This document shows, in pieces, positions 17,247 through 25,725 of a stretch of 64,000 nt of DNA. The notes under the pieces were generated by a model, which was given only the letters and a program-made list of their open reading frames with translations, did not search any database and had not been told where the DNA came from. Position 1 is the stretch's first letter; every line of letters starts with the position of its first letter. This stretch comes from Gammaproteobacteria bacterium (lineage in GTDB: Bacteria > Pseudomonadota > Gammaproteobacteria > Steroidobacterales > Steroidobacteraceae): NCBI GenBank assembly GCA_013289615.1, contig JABCZO010000001.1, positions 1 to 64,000 of the forward strand, written 5' to 3'. The position numbers were made by a program, and so were the translations under genes.

Positions 17247-18905
17247 CTAGCGCTGCGCGCTTTGCCATTCCCCGGCCGTGTAGTAAGGCATATCGGCCGG
17301 CGGCAGCAATGGTTTGCCCAGAATATGGTCGGCGGCCTTCTCGGCCAGCATGATGGTCGGCGCATTCAGGTTGCCGTTGGTGATCGAGGGCATGATCGAG
17401 GAGTCCACCACCCGCAGCGCCTCGATACCGATGACGCGGGTGTGCGGATCGACCACCGCCATCGGATCGTCGGCGCTGCCCATCCGGCATGAGCACGAGG
17501 GATGATAGGCGCTCTGCACGTGCTCTCGGATGAAGGCGTCGATCTGCGCGTCGGTCTGCACAGCGCTGCCGGGCTGGATCTCGCGCCCGCGGTACGGATC
17601 GAAGGCGGCCTGCGCGAAGATTTCGCGTGTCAGGCGCAGGCAGGCGCGCATCTGCACCCAGTCATCGGGCTGCGACATGTAATTGAAAAATACCTTCGGC
17701 TTGTCGAGCGCTTTGGCCGATGCCAGCCGCACCCAGCCACGGCTGCCAGAGCGCATCGGTCCGACGTGCGCCTGGAAGCCGTGTTCGCGCGCCAGTGAAG
17801 AGCCGTCGTAGCTCACCGCCAGCGGCAGGAAATGGTACTGGATGTCCGGATAACGTTCACCGGCGCGGCTGCGGATGAAGCCGCCGGTCTCGAAATGATT
17901 GGTGGCCCCGAGGCCGTCCTTGCACAGCAGCCAGCGCAGGCCGATCAGCGCCTTGCGGTATGGCGTCATCTGCGAGTACAGCGTAATCGGCTGCGTGCAG
18001 GCAACCTGGAAATAGAATTCCAGATGATCCTGCAGGTTCTCGCCCACACCGGCCAGTTCATGCACGAGCGCGATACCGTGGCGCGACAATTCGGCGTGCG
18101 GCCCCACACCCGAGAGCTTGAGCAGCTGCGGTGAATTGATCGGACCACCGCTCACGATCACCTCGCGGCGCGCGCCCACCAGCCGCTCGGCGCCGGCGCG
18201 CCGGTAGCGCACGCCGCTGGCTCGACGGTCGTCAAATACGATCTGGGTAGCGAGCGCATGCGTGCGCACCGTCAGGTTGGCCCGACGCATCGCCGGGCGC
18301 AGGTAGGCGTTGGCCGCGCTGCAGCGCCGACCGCCGCCGACGGTCATGTCGAGCCGGCCGAAGCCCTCCTGCTGAAAGCCGTTGATATCGTCGGTCAGCG
18401 GATAACCGGCCTGGCGTGCCGCCGCCAGCCAGGCGTGGTGCAGCGGATTGCTCAGCGTGCCATAGCGCGTCTGCAGCTTGCCGTCGGCGCCGCGATAGTC
18501 ATCGCCACCATCGGCGCGCCGCTCAGCGCGCCGGAAATACGGCAGCAGATGCCGGTAGCCCCACCCGGCAGCGCCCTGCGATTCCCATTGCTCATAGTCC
18601 ATCGCGTTGCCACGCACGTACACCAGACCGTTGATCGACGATGAACCGCCCAGCACCTTGCCGCGCGGGGTGTGCAGCCGGCGGCCGCCCAGGTGTGGCT
18701 CGGGCTCGCTCTCATAGCGCCAGTCGTACTTCGGCATGTTCATCGGGATCGACAACGCCGAGGGCATCTGGATATAGACCGAGCGATCCGAGCCACCGTA
18801 CTCGAGCAGCAGTACGCTGTAGCTGCCATCCTCGGTGAGCCGATCGGCCAGTACGCAGCCCGCCGAGCCGGCACCCACGATCACATAGTCGAACGCCTCC
18901 GCCAC
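17247..18905 (-). CDS. betA: Choline dehydrogenase (GMC oxidoreductase)
   Basis: A 552-residue FAD-dependent GMC oxidoreductase very like E. coli BetA: dinucleotide motif VGAGSAGCVLADRL, 'GKVLGGSSSINGLVYVRGNAMD', 'GVGENLQDHLEFY', 'NHFETGGFIRSR', and the active-site 'YHPSCSCRMG' followed by 'VVDSSIMP'. It oxidises choline to betaine aldehyde at the membrane, feeding the respiratory chain. The start is GTG with GGAG 9 nt upstream, 15 bases after the stop of the BetI-BetB gene, so the two form one operon. The whole unit is divergent from the choline importer, giving uptake and oxidation around a shared control region. Confidence 0.95.
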   Translation of the reverse strand: MAEAFDYVIVGAGSAGCVLADRLTEDGSYSVLLLEYGGSDRSVYIQMPSALSIPMNMPKYDWRYESEPEPHLGGRRLHTPRGKVLGGSSSINGLVYVRGNAMDYEQWESQGAAGWGYRHLLPYFRRAERRADGGDDYRGADGKLQTRYGTLSNPLHHAWLAAARQAGYPLTDDINGFQQEGFGRLDMTVGGGRRCSAANAYLRPAMRRANLTVRTHALATQIVFDDRRASGVRYRRAGAERLVGARREVIVSGGPINSPQLLKLSGVGPHAELSRHGIALVHELAGVGENLQDHLEFYFQVACTQPITLYSQMTPYRKALIGLRWLLCKDGLGATNHFETGGFIRSRAGERYPDIQYHFLPLAVSYDGSSLAREHGFQAHVGPMRSGSRGWVRLASAKALDKPKVFFNYMSQPDDWVQMRACLRLTREIFAQAAFDPYRGREIQPGSAVQTDAQIDAFIREHVQSAYHPSCSCRMGSADDPMAVVDPHTRVIGIEALRVVDSSIMPSITNGNLNAPTIMLAEKAADHILGKPLLPPADMPYYTAGEWQSAQR

Positions 18906-18920
18906 TAGCCGCCGCTCCGT

Positions 18921-20993
18921 TCAGTACGGCGCATCGACGTCTGCCATCGCCACGTATACGCTCTTGAGCTGCGAGTAGTGCTCGATCGCCGCGCGGCCGT
19001 TCTCGCGCCCGAGGCCGGACAGTTTCACGCCGCCGAAGGGCAGCTCGACTGGCGTCACGTTGTAATGATTGATCCAGCAGGTGCCGGCCTGCAGGCGCGC
19101 GATCACGCGATGCGCGCGCGTGAGATCGTTGGTAAAGACGCCGGCGGCAAGGCCAAACTCGGTATTGTTGGCGCGCGCGATCACTTCCTCCTCGTCATTG
19201 AACTCCAGTACCGTCATCACCGGTCCGAAGATCTCCTCGCGCGCGATCGCCATGTCATCGTGGCAATCGTCGAACACCGTCGGCGCCACGAAGAAGCCGT
19301 TGGCCAGATCGCCGGTGGTCACGCGATAGCCGCCTAGCAGCACGTGCGCGCCCTCCGCCCGGCCGCGGGCGATGTAGCCGAGCACCTTTTCCATGTGGGA
19401 TTCGCAGATCAGCGAGCCCACCTGGGTATCCGGATCCATCGGATCGCCGACCCGCATCGCGGCTGCGCGCGTCTTCAGGCACTCCAGGAATGCGCTCCTG
19501 ATGCCCCGCTGTACGAACACGCGCGTACCGTTGGAGCACACTTCGCCAGCCGAGTAGAAATTGGCCAGCAGTGCGCCGCCTACGGCATTGTCGATGCTGG
19601 CGTCGTCGAACACGATCAGCGGCGACTTACCGCCCAGCTCCAGCGTCACGTGCTTGAGCGAGGCGGCCGCGTCGGCCATCACCGCCCTGCCGGTGCCGAC
19701 CTCACCGGTCAGCGACACCTTGCGGATTTGCGGGTGCCGGGTCAGCAGCCGTCCGGTGTCGGCATAGCCCTGCACCACCTGGAACACGCCCTGCGGCAGC
19801 CCGGCCTGCGCCAGTATTTCGCCGAGCCGGATCGCGGTCAGCGGTGTGAGCTCCGCGGGCTTGAATAGCATCGCATTGCCGCAGGCCAGGGCCGGGGCGG
19901 CCTTCCAGCAGGCGATCTGCAACGGGTAGTTCCAGGCGCCGATGCCAGCGACTACGCCGAGCGGCTCACGCCGCGTGTAGCCGAAAGCCTGCGGGCCCAG
20001 ATCCAGGTGCTCGCCGGACAGGCTGGCCGCAAGTCCTGCGAAATATTCCAGGCAGTCGGCACCGGAAGCGACGTCGACCGCGCGCGTCTCCTGGATCGGC
20101 TTACCGGTGTCGCGTGTCTCGAGTTCGGCCAGCTCACGATTGCAGGCACGCAAAATATCGGCCGCCTGGCGCAACACGCGTGCCCGCGCCGCGCCAGTCA
20201 TCGCCGCCCAACGCCGCTGCGCGTCCTGCGCCCTGGCTACCGCCGCGTCAACCTCAGCCGCCCCGTCCACCGCGATCTCGGCCAGCACCGCGCCCGTGGC
20301 TGGATTGATGCTCGTGATGGTCGTGATGGTCGTGGCTGGGCCGAGAGCGCGTGGCGTTGAGGCCGGATCGATCACCACCGGCGCATACTCCTTGAGCCGG
20401 CCGTCGACGAAGGCGGTCAGCAACGCCCTGGCGCTCTCGCTGTCAGCCTCCTGCCAGCTCGAAAGTGCCGCGCGCAGCCACACGCCATCGATCATCGCCG
20501 CTATCATGGCTGCAAGGCTGCGCGCTTCATGGGCGGGCACCAGCTGCTTCAAGGCATAGCGAAGATTGGATAGGGTGCGAACCTGATAGACCTTCTGTAC
20601 ACGCTTCAGGCCCTCGGCATGCAGCACCTGGCCCCAGAAGGCAAGCCATGCGGTGCCGGTGCGCTGGTCGAATTCCTCCGGCGCCAGGTTGGCGTCGATC
20701 ACCGCCTGAATGCGCCCGCGCGGCGTGTGGGCGAGCGCGAATCGCGCCCGCACGCGCTGGCCCACGCGGCGCGCCAGGGTGCGGAAGCTCGCTGCCAGCA
20801 ACCCGTCCTTATCGCGAAAGTAATGTGCGACCAGACCGGGGGAGACAGCGGCGCGACTGGCAATCTGCGCCAGCGTGCTGCCGACGTAGCCGACTTTGGC
20901 CAGGCTGTCGATCGTGACTTCGATAAGTTGTCGCCGGCGGCTTTCCTCGAGCTCGTCCCGCGGCGGCGCAACAGTCGTTGATTGTCTGTTCAA
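18921..20993 (-). CDS. betB: BetI repressor and betaine aldehyde dehydrogenase BetB in one ORF
   Basis: One 690-codon frame encodes two normally separate proteins. Residues 1-200 are a TetR-family BetI (HTH '[25 protein letters not shown]', then '[10 protein letters not shown]'). Residues about 206-690 are a full aldehyde dehydrogenase with 'TLELGGKSP' (general-base Glu) and '[13 protein letters not shown]' (catalytic Cys), the BetB signature. BetB oxidises betaine aldehyde to glycine betaine with NAD(P)+. The frame starts with TTG 20993 (GGAG 7 nt upstream). At the junction an AAGGAG followed 9 nt later by GTG (codon 206) would give a 485-residue BetB, the normal size, so separate BetB may also be made. 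Either a true fusion, or a lost GTGA-type overlap through an indel. Operon with betA. Confidence 0.9.
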   Translation of the reverse strand: MNRQSTTVAPPRDELEESRRRQLIEVTIDSLAKVGYVGSTLAQIASRAAVSPGLVAHYFRDKDGLLAASFRTLARRVGQRVRARFALAHTPRGRIQAVIDANLAPEEFDQRTGTAWLAFWGQVLHAEGLKRVQKVYQVRTLSNLRYALKQLVPAHEARSLAAMIAAMIDGVWLRAALSSWQEADSESARALLTAFVDGRLKEYAPVVIDPASTPRALGPATTITTITSINPATGAVLAEIAVDGAAEVDAAVARAQDAQRRWAAMTGAARARVLRQAADILRACNRELAELETRDTGKPIQETRAVDVASGADCLEYFAGLAASLSGEHLDLGPQAFGYTRREPLGVVAGIGAWNYPLQIACWKAAPALACGNAMLFKPAELTPLTAIRLGEILAQAGLPQGVFQVVQGYADTGRLLTRHPQIRKVSLTGEVGTGRAVMADAAASLKHVTLELGGKSPLIVFDDASIDNAVGGALLANFYSAGEVCSNGTRVFVQRGIRSAFLECLKTRAAAMRVGDPMDPDTQVGSLICESHMEKVLGYIARGRAEGAHVLLGGYRVTTGDLANGFFVAPTVFDDCHDDMAIAREEIFGPVMTVLEFNDEEEVIARANNTEFGLAAGVFTNDLTRAHRVIARLQAGTCWINHYNVTPVELPFGGVKLSGLGRENGRAAIEHYSQLKSVYVAMADVDAPY
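20307..20333. repeat. Three 9-base tandem units in the BetI-BetB linker
   Basis: GATGCTCGT, GATGGTCGT and GATGGTCGT lie in tandem (27 bases), encoding a TTI-TTI-TSI stretch on the minus strand just before the first conserved aldehyde dehydrogenase motif (NPATG). Slippage expansion may have lengthened the interdomain linker. Confidence 0.7.
20372..20393 (-). promoter_or_regulatory. Possible internal ribosome site and GTG start for BetB
   Basis: On the minus strand, AAGGAG (20393-20388) is followed after 9 bases by GTG GTG (codons 206-207 of the long frame). The second GTG is followed by A, forming GTGA; its TGA is in the +1 frame, the arrangement of a coupled stop/start overlap. The neighbouring STAND operon uses GTGA overlaps. 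This suggests betI and betB were once separate, coupled genes. Confidence 0.55.
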
Positions 20994-20994
20994 T
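20978..20994. promoter_or_regulatory. Candidate BetI operator
   Basis: TTGATTG-TCT-GTTCAAT forms an imperfect dyad and resembles the TTGATTG-N3-GTTCAAT form I recall for BetI boxes in other gammaproteobacteria. It overlaps the TTG start of the BetI-BetB gene and lies in the divergent region shared with choXW, so it could repress both units until choline is present. The match is from memory, not a motif scan. Confidence 0.45.
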
Positions 20995-21138
20995 TCAATG
21001 CTCCGGGGAGTCGTATCGGGAGGCCGGTTTCAGATGGCGCGAACACAACCGGCTTGGGTGGATACCCCATGCTTCTTCAGGCACTTGCTTGAACTCGTGT
21101 AGGCTTGACAGCGGCTTCATTAAACCGCTATTCAAGGC

Positions 21139-23151
21139 ATGGCGGAGATCATCCGATCGCGGCCGGCCGAAGGTCAAGTCCATCTTGCAAATAGATCGCT
21201 TGGAGCGCGTATGGCGGTTTCAGTATCGGCCGGGGCCAGCGTTCTAACGGCCAGGACCAGGGCCAGGGCCCGGGCACGGGCCGATGGCAGCACGGCGTGC
21301 TTGCCGGGGGGCTTGTTTGCCCGCGCCCTGTTCGCCCGCGCCCTGCTTGCCCGCATGCTGCTGGGCGGGGTGTTGCTCCTTCACGCTCTCGCCAGCGCGG
21401 CAGCCTCCCCGACCGCGCTCGATGGCGAGGCCTGCCGCACGGTGCGACTGTCGGATGTCGGCTGGACCGATGTGACCTCAACCACGGCACTGTTCAGCGT
21501 GCTGCTGAGCGACCTGGGGTACAAGCCCGAGGTGACGGTGCTATCGGTGCCGGTCACCTTCGCGTCGATGAAGAACAAGGACATCGACGTATTTCTCGGC
21601 AACTGGATGCCCACCCAGGAAGGCGATAGCAGGGCCTACGTCGCCGACGGCTCGATCGAAGTCATCGGCGCCAATCTGACTGGCGCCAAGTACACGCTGG
21701 CGGTTCCCGCCTACACCTATGATGGCGGATTGAAATCGTTCGCCGACATCCAGCGCTTCGCGCCGCAGCTCAAGAGCTCCATCTACGGCATCGAGGCCGG
21801 CAATGACGGCAACCGGCTGATCCTGTCGATGCTGAAGCAGAACCAGTTCGGCCTGGGCGAATTCAAGCTGATCGAATCCAGCGAGCAGGGCATGCTGGCA
21901 GAGGTCGAACGCGCCTATCGCGAGCGCGCGCCGATCGTGTTCCTGGCCTGGGACCCGCACCCGATGAACATGCGCTTCGATCTGAAATACCTGTCGGGCG
22001 GGGACAGCGTGTTCGGACCGAACTACGGCGGCGCCTCGGTCTATACCAACACCCGCGCCGGCTACTCACTGCAGTGCCCCAACATCGGCCGGCTGCTCAA
22101 GAACCTGCATTTCACGCCCAGGGGCGAGAGCCAGCTGATGGCGTCGATACTCGAGCAGCATCAGCCGCCCGAAGTCGCCGCCGCGGCCTGGCTCAAGCTC
22201 AATGCGACGGTGGTCAGCGCCTGGCTCGACGGCGTCTACACCTTCGATGGCCGCCCGGCAATCGATGCGCTCGCCGGCGAGCACAAGGCCATCGGCGCCC
22301 GCAGCTTCGAGCATTGGGTGAGCGCGCACAAAATACCGGTCGGGGACACCGTTGCGGTGGTCATCGACTACGTCAAGGCGCACGGCCGGGTGGTGTTCGA
22401 TGGCGTATCGGCGCTGATCCGCGGCAGTGTCGATGGCCTGACACGGTTGCTGGGCATCATCCCGGCGCCATTGCTGGTATTGGGAATCGCGGCATTGAGC
22501 TGGGTGCTGCGACGCTCGCTGCCGCTGGCCGTCTTTGTCGCGCTGGCGCTGCTGTTCATCATGAACCAGGGCTACTGGCTGCCGACGCTGGAAACGCTGT
22601 CGCTGGTCATTGTCGCCGCGCTGGTATCCACGGCGATCGGCGTGCCATTGGGGATCGCCGCGGCGCATCGACCGGGCTTCTACGCCGCGCTGCGACCGGT
22701 GCTGGACCTGATGCAGACGCTGCCGACCTTTGTCTACCTGATTCCAACGCTGGTGCTGTTTGGCCTGGGTGTGGTGCCAGGTCTCATTTCCACAGTCATT
22801 TTCGCGCTGCCGGCACCGATTCGCCTGACCCAGCTCGGCATCAGCTCGGTACCCGAGGCGCTGCTGGAGGCGGGCCAGGCGTTCGGAGCCACGCGCCTGC
22901 AGATGCTGTGGAAGATCGAGCTGCCGTGCGCGGCGCCGACGATTGTCGCTGGCATCACCCAGTGCATCATGCTCAGCCTGTCGATGGTGGTGATCGCAGC
23001 GCTGGTGGGCGCCGGTGGCCTGGGAGTGCCGGTGGTGCGCGCGCTGAACACGGTTCAGGTCGGCATGGGGTTCGAGGCCGGCTTCGTGATCGTGTTGCTG
23101 GCGATCATTCTCGACCGCATCAGCCGGCCGGCGGCCAGAGCAAGCAAGTGA
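21139..23151 (+). CDS. Choline ABC transporter: ChoX-like binding protein fused to ChoW-like permease
   Basis: A 670-codon gene joining two ABC-importer subunits. After a hydrophobic N-terminal segment (MLLGGVLLLHALASAAA), residues about 98-385 are a choline-binding ChoX domain with the aromatic-cage landmarks GWTD, LGNWMP, AKYTLAVPAY and AWDPHPMN. Residues about 420-665 are a ChoW/ProW permease with several membrane segments and the EAA loop 'EAGQAFGATRLQMLWKIELP'. The order is binding protein then permease. The start is uncertain: ATG 21139 (track), ATG 21211 with GGAG 5 nt upstream (best ribosome site), or ATG 21355 at the signal segment. It overlaps choV by one base (TGATG) and is divergent from betIB. 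Confidence 0.9.
   Translation: MAEIIRSRPAEGQVHLANRSLGARMAVSVSAGASVLTARTRARARARADGSTACLPGGLFARALFARALLARMLLGGVLLLHALASAAASPTALDGEACRTVRLSDVGWTDVTSTTALFSVLLSDLGYKPEVTVLSVPVTFASMKNKDIDVFLGNWMPTQEGDSRAYVADGSIEVIGANLTGAKYTLAVPAYTYDGGLKSFADIQRFAPQLKSSIYGIEAGNDGNRLILSMLKQNQFGLGEFKLIESSEQGMLAEVERAYRERAPIVFLAWDPHPMNMRFDLKYLSGGDSVFGPNYGGASVYTNTRAGYSLQCPNIGRLLKNLHFTPRGESQLMASILEQHQPPEVAAAAWLKLNATVVSAWLDGVYTFDGRPAIDALAGEHKAIGARSFEHWVSAHKIPVGDTVAVVIDYVKAHGRVVFDGVSALIRGSVDGLTRLLGIIPAPLLVLGIAALSWVLRRSLPLAVFVALALLFIMNQGYWLPTLETLSLVIVAALVSTAIGVPLGIAAAHRPGFYAALRPVLDLMQTLPTFVYLIPTLVLFGLGVVPGLISTVIFALPAPIRLTQLGISSVPEALLEAGQAFGATRLQMLWKIELPCAAPTIVAGITQCIMLSLSMVVIAALVGAGGLGVPVVRALNTVQVGMGFEAGFVIVLLAIILDRISRPAARASK
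21319..21348. repeat. 15-base direct repeats in the N-terminal coding region of choXW
   Basis: Two near-identical 15-base units (GCCCGCGCCCTGTTC, GCCCGCGCCCTGCTT) followed by a degenerate third encode an ARALF-ARALL pattern just before the signal segment. The preceding codons are an Arg/Ala-rich low-complexity run. This part of the frame may be untranslated or fast-evolving, which bears on the start-codon choice. Confidence 0.65.
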
Positions 23152-24035
23152 TGGAAGCGGCGCTGGAATTTCGCAAGGTCGACATCCTGTTCGGCGTCCC
23201 GGGCAAGCGACGTGCCGCCGCCTCGATGCAACAGGCGCTCGCGGCGCTCGACGCCGGCGCCACGCGCGCCGAAGTCTCCGAGCGCACCGGGGTGATTATC
23301 GGCGTGGCCAATGCAAGCCTTGCCGTGCAGCGCGGCCAGATCTGCGTGCTGATGGGGCTGTCGGGCTCGGGCAAATCGACACTGCTGCGCGCTGCCAACG
23401 GCATTACGCCGGTGACGCGCGGCGAAGTGCTGGTCAACGATGGCGGTGCCGTCATCGATGTCGCACGCTGCGACGCCGCCGCGCTGCGGCGCGTGCGGCG
23501 GCTTCGTATCGCGATGGTGTTTCAGCAGTTCGCGCTGCTGCCGTGGCGCAGTGTGCGCGACAACGTCGGCTTCGGCCTGGAACTGCGCGGCGAACCGGCC
23601 GACCGGCGCCGCCGGATCATCGACGAGCAGCTGGAGCTGGTCGGACTGACCGCCTGGAGCGAGCGCTATTGCCACGAGCTCTCCGGTGGCATGCAGCAGC
23701 GGGTCGGACTGGCGCGCGCGTTCGCAACTGACGCCGACATCCTGCTGATGGACGAGCCGTTCTCGGCGCTCGATCCGCTGATCCGCCGCAAACTGCAGGA
23801 TGAGTTGCTGGCGCTGCAGGCGCGCGTGCAGCGAACGATACTGTTCGTCAGTCACGATCTGGATGAGGCGCTGAAGCTCGGCGATCAGATCTCGATCCTC
23901 GAAAGTGGCCGCATCGTGCAAACCGGCAGCGCGCAGGACATCGTGCAACGACCGGCGGACGATTACGTCGCAGAGTTCGTACGGCATATCAACTCGCGCA
24001 CGGTCCTCAAGGGCAGCACCGCGACTCCGCCTTAG
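23151..24035 (+). CDS. choV: Choline/betaine ABC transporter ATP-binding protein
   Basis: The track shows this only as the tail of a longer false frame (22074..24035). The real start is ATG 23151, overlapping the choXW stop in TGATG, giving 294 residues. It carries Walker A GLSGSGKST, the Q-loop region 'MVFQQFALLPWRSV', signature LSGGMQQRVGLARA, Walker B 'ILLMDEPFSALDP' and the H-loop 'ILFVSHDLDEA', typical of the ProV/OpuAA/ChoV group. It would power choline import with ChoXW. It ends soon after the nucleotide-binding domain and lacks the C-terminal CBS pair that osmoregulated ProV/OpuAA proteins carry, fitting a nutrient importer over an osmotic one. Confidence 0.92.
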   Translation: MEAALEFRKVDILFGVPGKRRAAASMQQALAALDAGATRAEVSERTGVIIGVANASLAVQRGQICVLMGLSGSGKSTLLRAANGITPVTRGEVLVNDGGAVIDVARCDAAALRRVRRLRIAMVFQQFALLPWRSVRDNVGFGLELRGEPADRRRRIIDEQLELVGLTAWSERYCHELSGGMQQRVGLARAFATDADILLMDEPFSALDPLIRRKLQDELLALQARVQRTILFVSHDLDEALKLGDQISILESGRIVQTGSAQDIVQRPADDYVAEFVRHINSRTVLKGSTATPP

Positions 24036-24163
24036 CAGCTTGCGGCGGCGGCCGCACGTGTCGCAATTATTCAACCCGGTCGGCGTTCATATGCTCGTCG
24101 GATGCGACCGGCGGGCCGCATCATGCCGCGGCTTTCCGTTGACGCTACGCCGCAGGATTGACG

Positions 24164-25414
24164 ATGCAACGCTTCTCCGCTCTGTCGCTCCTCGGCCGCG
24201 CGCTGACCGGACACCGCAGCTGGGCACCGCAGTGGCGGCGTGCGTCGCCGCAGCCGGCGTACGACGCGCTGATCATAGGCGGTGGTGGCCACGGCCTGGG
24301 CGCGGCCTTCTATCTTGCGAGCGAGCACCGCCTGAGCAGGGTCGCGGTGCTGGAGAAAGGCTGGATTGGCGGCGGCAACACCGGCCGCAACACCACCATC
24401 ATCCGTTCCAACTACCTGTTCGACGAGAGCGCTGCTCTGTACGATCACGCGCTCAAGCTGTGGGAGCATCTGTCGCAGGTGCTCAACTACAACGTGATGC
24501 TGTCGCAGCGTGGCGTGATGATGCTGGCGCACAATCTGCACGACGTGCAGGTGATCAAGCGCCACGTGCATGCCAATCGCGCCAATGGCGTGGACAACGA
24601 GTGGCTCAGCGCCGAGCAGGCCCAGCAGTTCTGCCCGCCGCTGAACATAGCCGACATCCGCTATCCGGTGCTGGGCGCGGCGCTGCAGCGCCGCGGCGGC
24701 ACCGCCCGCCACGATGCGGTGGCCTGGGGTTATGCGCGCGCGGCCGATGCGCTCGGCGTCGACATCATCGAGAACTGCGAGGTCACCGGCATCCGCCGCG
24801 ATGCGCATGGCGCGGTCGAAGCGGTCGAGACCACGCGCGGTGTGATCCGCACCCCCAAGATCGGCGTTGCGGCGGCCGGCCATACCAGTGTGGTGATGAA
24901 AATGGCAGGCGTGCGCCTGCCGCTCGAGAGCTATCCGCTGCAGGCGCTGGTATCCGAGCCGGTGAAGCCGGTGTTTCCGTGCGTGGTGATGTCGAACACC
25001 ATGCACGCCTACATCAGCCAGTCCGACAAGGGCGAGCTGGTGATCGGCGCCGGCACCGACGCCTACACCTCTTATACGCAGCGCGGCGGCCTGCACATCA
25101 GCGCGCATGCGCTCGAGGCGGTGTGCGAGTTGTTTCCGATATTTCGCCGCCTGCGCATGCTGCGTAACTGGGGTGGCATCGTCGATCTGACACCGGACCG
25201 CTCGCCGATCATCGCCCGGACGCCAGTACCGGGGCTGTACGTGAACTGCGGCTGGGGCACCGGTGGCTTCAAGGCGACACCCGGCTCGGCGCACGTGTTT
25301 GCCTGGACCATCGCCCGAGACGAGCCGCACCCGATCAACGCACCGTTCACGATCGAGCGCTTCCGCGACGGCTACCTGATCGACGAGGCGGCCGCAGCCG
25401 CGGTCGCGCACTGA
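24164..25414 (+). CDS. soxB: Sarcosine oxidase beta subunit
   Basis: The track opens at TTG 24158, but ATG 24164 gives the N-terminus expected for heterotetrameric sarcosine oxidase beta (MQRFSAL..., then GHRSW) and has an AGGA-type site upstream. The 416-residue flavoprotein has the FAD motif 'IIGGGGHGLGAAFYLA', 'GWIGGGNTGRNTTIIRSNY' and 'RRGGTARHDAVAWGYARAAD' near the covalent-flavin region of this family. With SoxA, D and G it oxidatively demethylates sarcosine to glycine, passing the one-carbon unit to tetrahydrofolate. It begins the soxBDAG operon, 128 bases after choV. Confidence 0.94.
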   Translation: MQRFSALSLLGRALTGHRSWAPQWRRASPQPAYDALIIGGGGHGLGAAFYLASEHRLSRVAVLEKGWIGGGNTGRNTTIIRSNYLFDESAALYDHALKLWEHLSQVLNYNVMLSQRGVMMLAHNLHDVQVIKRHVHANRANGVDNEWLSAEQAQQFCPPLNIADIRYPVLGAALQRRGGTARHDAVAWGYARAADALGVDIIENCEVTGIRRDAHGAVEAVETTRGVIRTPKIGVAAAGHTSVVMKMAGVRLPLESYPLQALVSEPVKPVFPCVVMSNTMHAYISQSDKGELVIGAGTDAYTSYTQRGGLHISAHALEAVCELFPIFRRLRMLRNWGGIVDLTPDRSPIIARTPVPGLYVNCGWGTGGFKATPGSAHVFAWTIARDEPHPINAPFTIERFRDGYLIDEAAAAAVAH

Positions 25415-25422
25415 GCGCGCTC

Positions 25423-25725
25423 ATGCTGCTCATTACCTGCCCCTATTGCGGAACGCGCCCGGAGCTGGAATTTGCCTACGGCGGCCAGGCACATGTGGCG
25501 CGCCCCCAGGATCCGGCCGCGGTCGGCGCGCAGGACTGGGCGGATTTTCTGTATATGCGCGACAACACCCGTGGCGTGCATGCCGAACGCTGGCGGCACA
25601 CGCACGGCTGTGGGCGTTTCTTCAACGCGCTGCGCGACACCCGCAGCGATCAGTTCCTGGGGATTTATCGCGTCGGCGAATCGGCGCCCGCGCTGCCGCC
25701 GGACGCTCCAAAGGAGGTGCCATGA
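25423..25725 (+). CDS. soxD: Sarcosine oxidase delta subunit
   Basis: A 100-residue protein with the zinc-binding pattern of SoxD: an N-terminal CPYCGTRPELEF knuckle and a later HTHGCGRFFNALRDT segment. The delta subunit is structural in heterotetrameric sarcosine oxidase. It begins 8 bases after soxB and its TGA overlaps the ATG of soxA (ATGA), so its translation is coupled to the next gene. Length and position (B-D-A-G order) match the standard operon. Confidence 0.94.
   Translation: MLLITCPYCGTRPELEFAYGGQAHVARPQDPAAVGAQDWADFLYMRDNTRGVHAERWRHTHGCGRFFNALRDTRSDQFLGIYRVGESAPALPPDAPKEVP

Noticed and set aside
15700-17250. 516-codon plus-strand frame antisense to glgX
   Set aside because: Same shadow effect; all GH13 motifs are on the minus strand.
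21240-21350. Short repeats considered as a CRISPR or mobile-element remnant
   Set aside because: The units are 15 bases, contiguous, in frame and without spacers; better explained as coding repeats near the choXW N-terminus.
22074-23150. Long plus-strand frame running ahead of choV inside the choXW gene
   Set aside because: It is an out-of-frame shadow with Arg/Ala/Gly-rich composition; the real choV begins at ATG 23151.
24071-25411. 446-codon minus-strand frame opposite soxB
   Set aside because: Shadow frame; SoxB is unmistakable on the plus strand.
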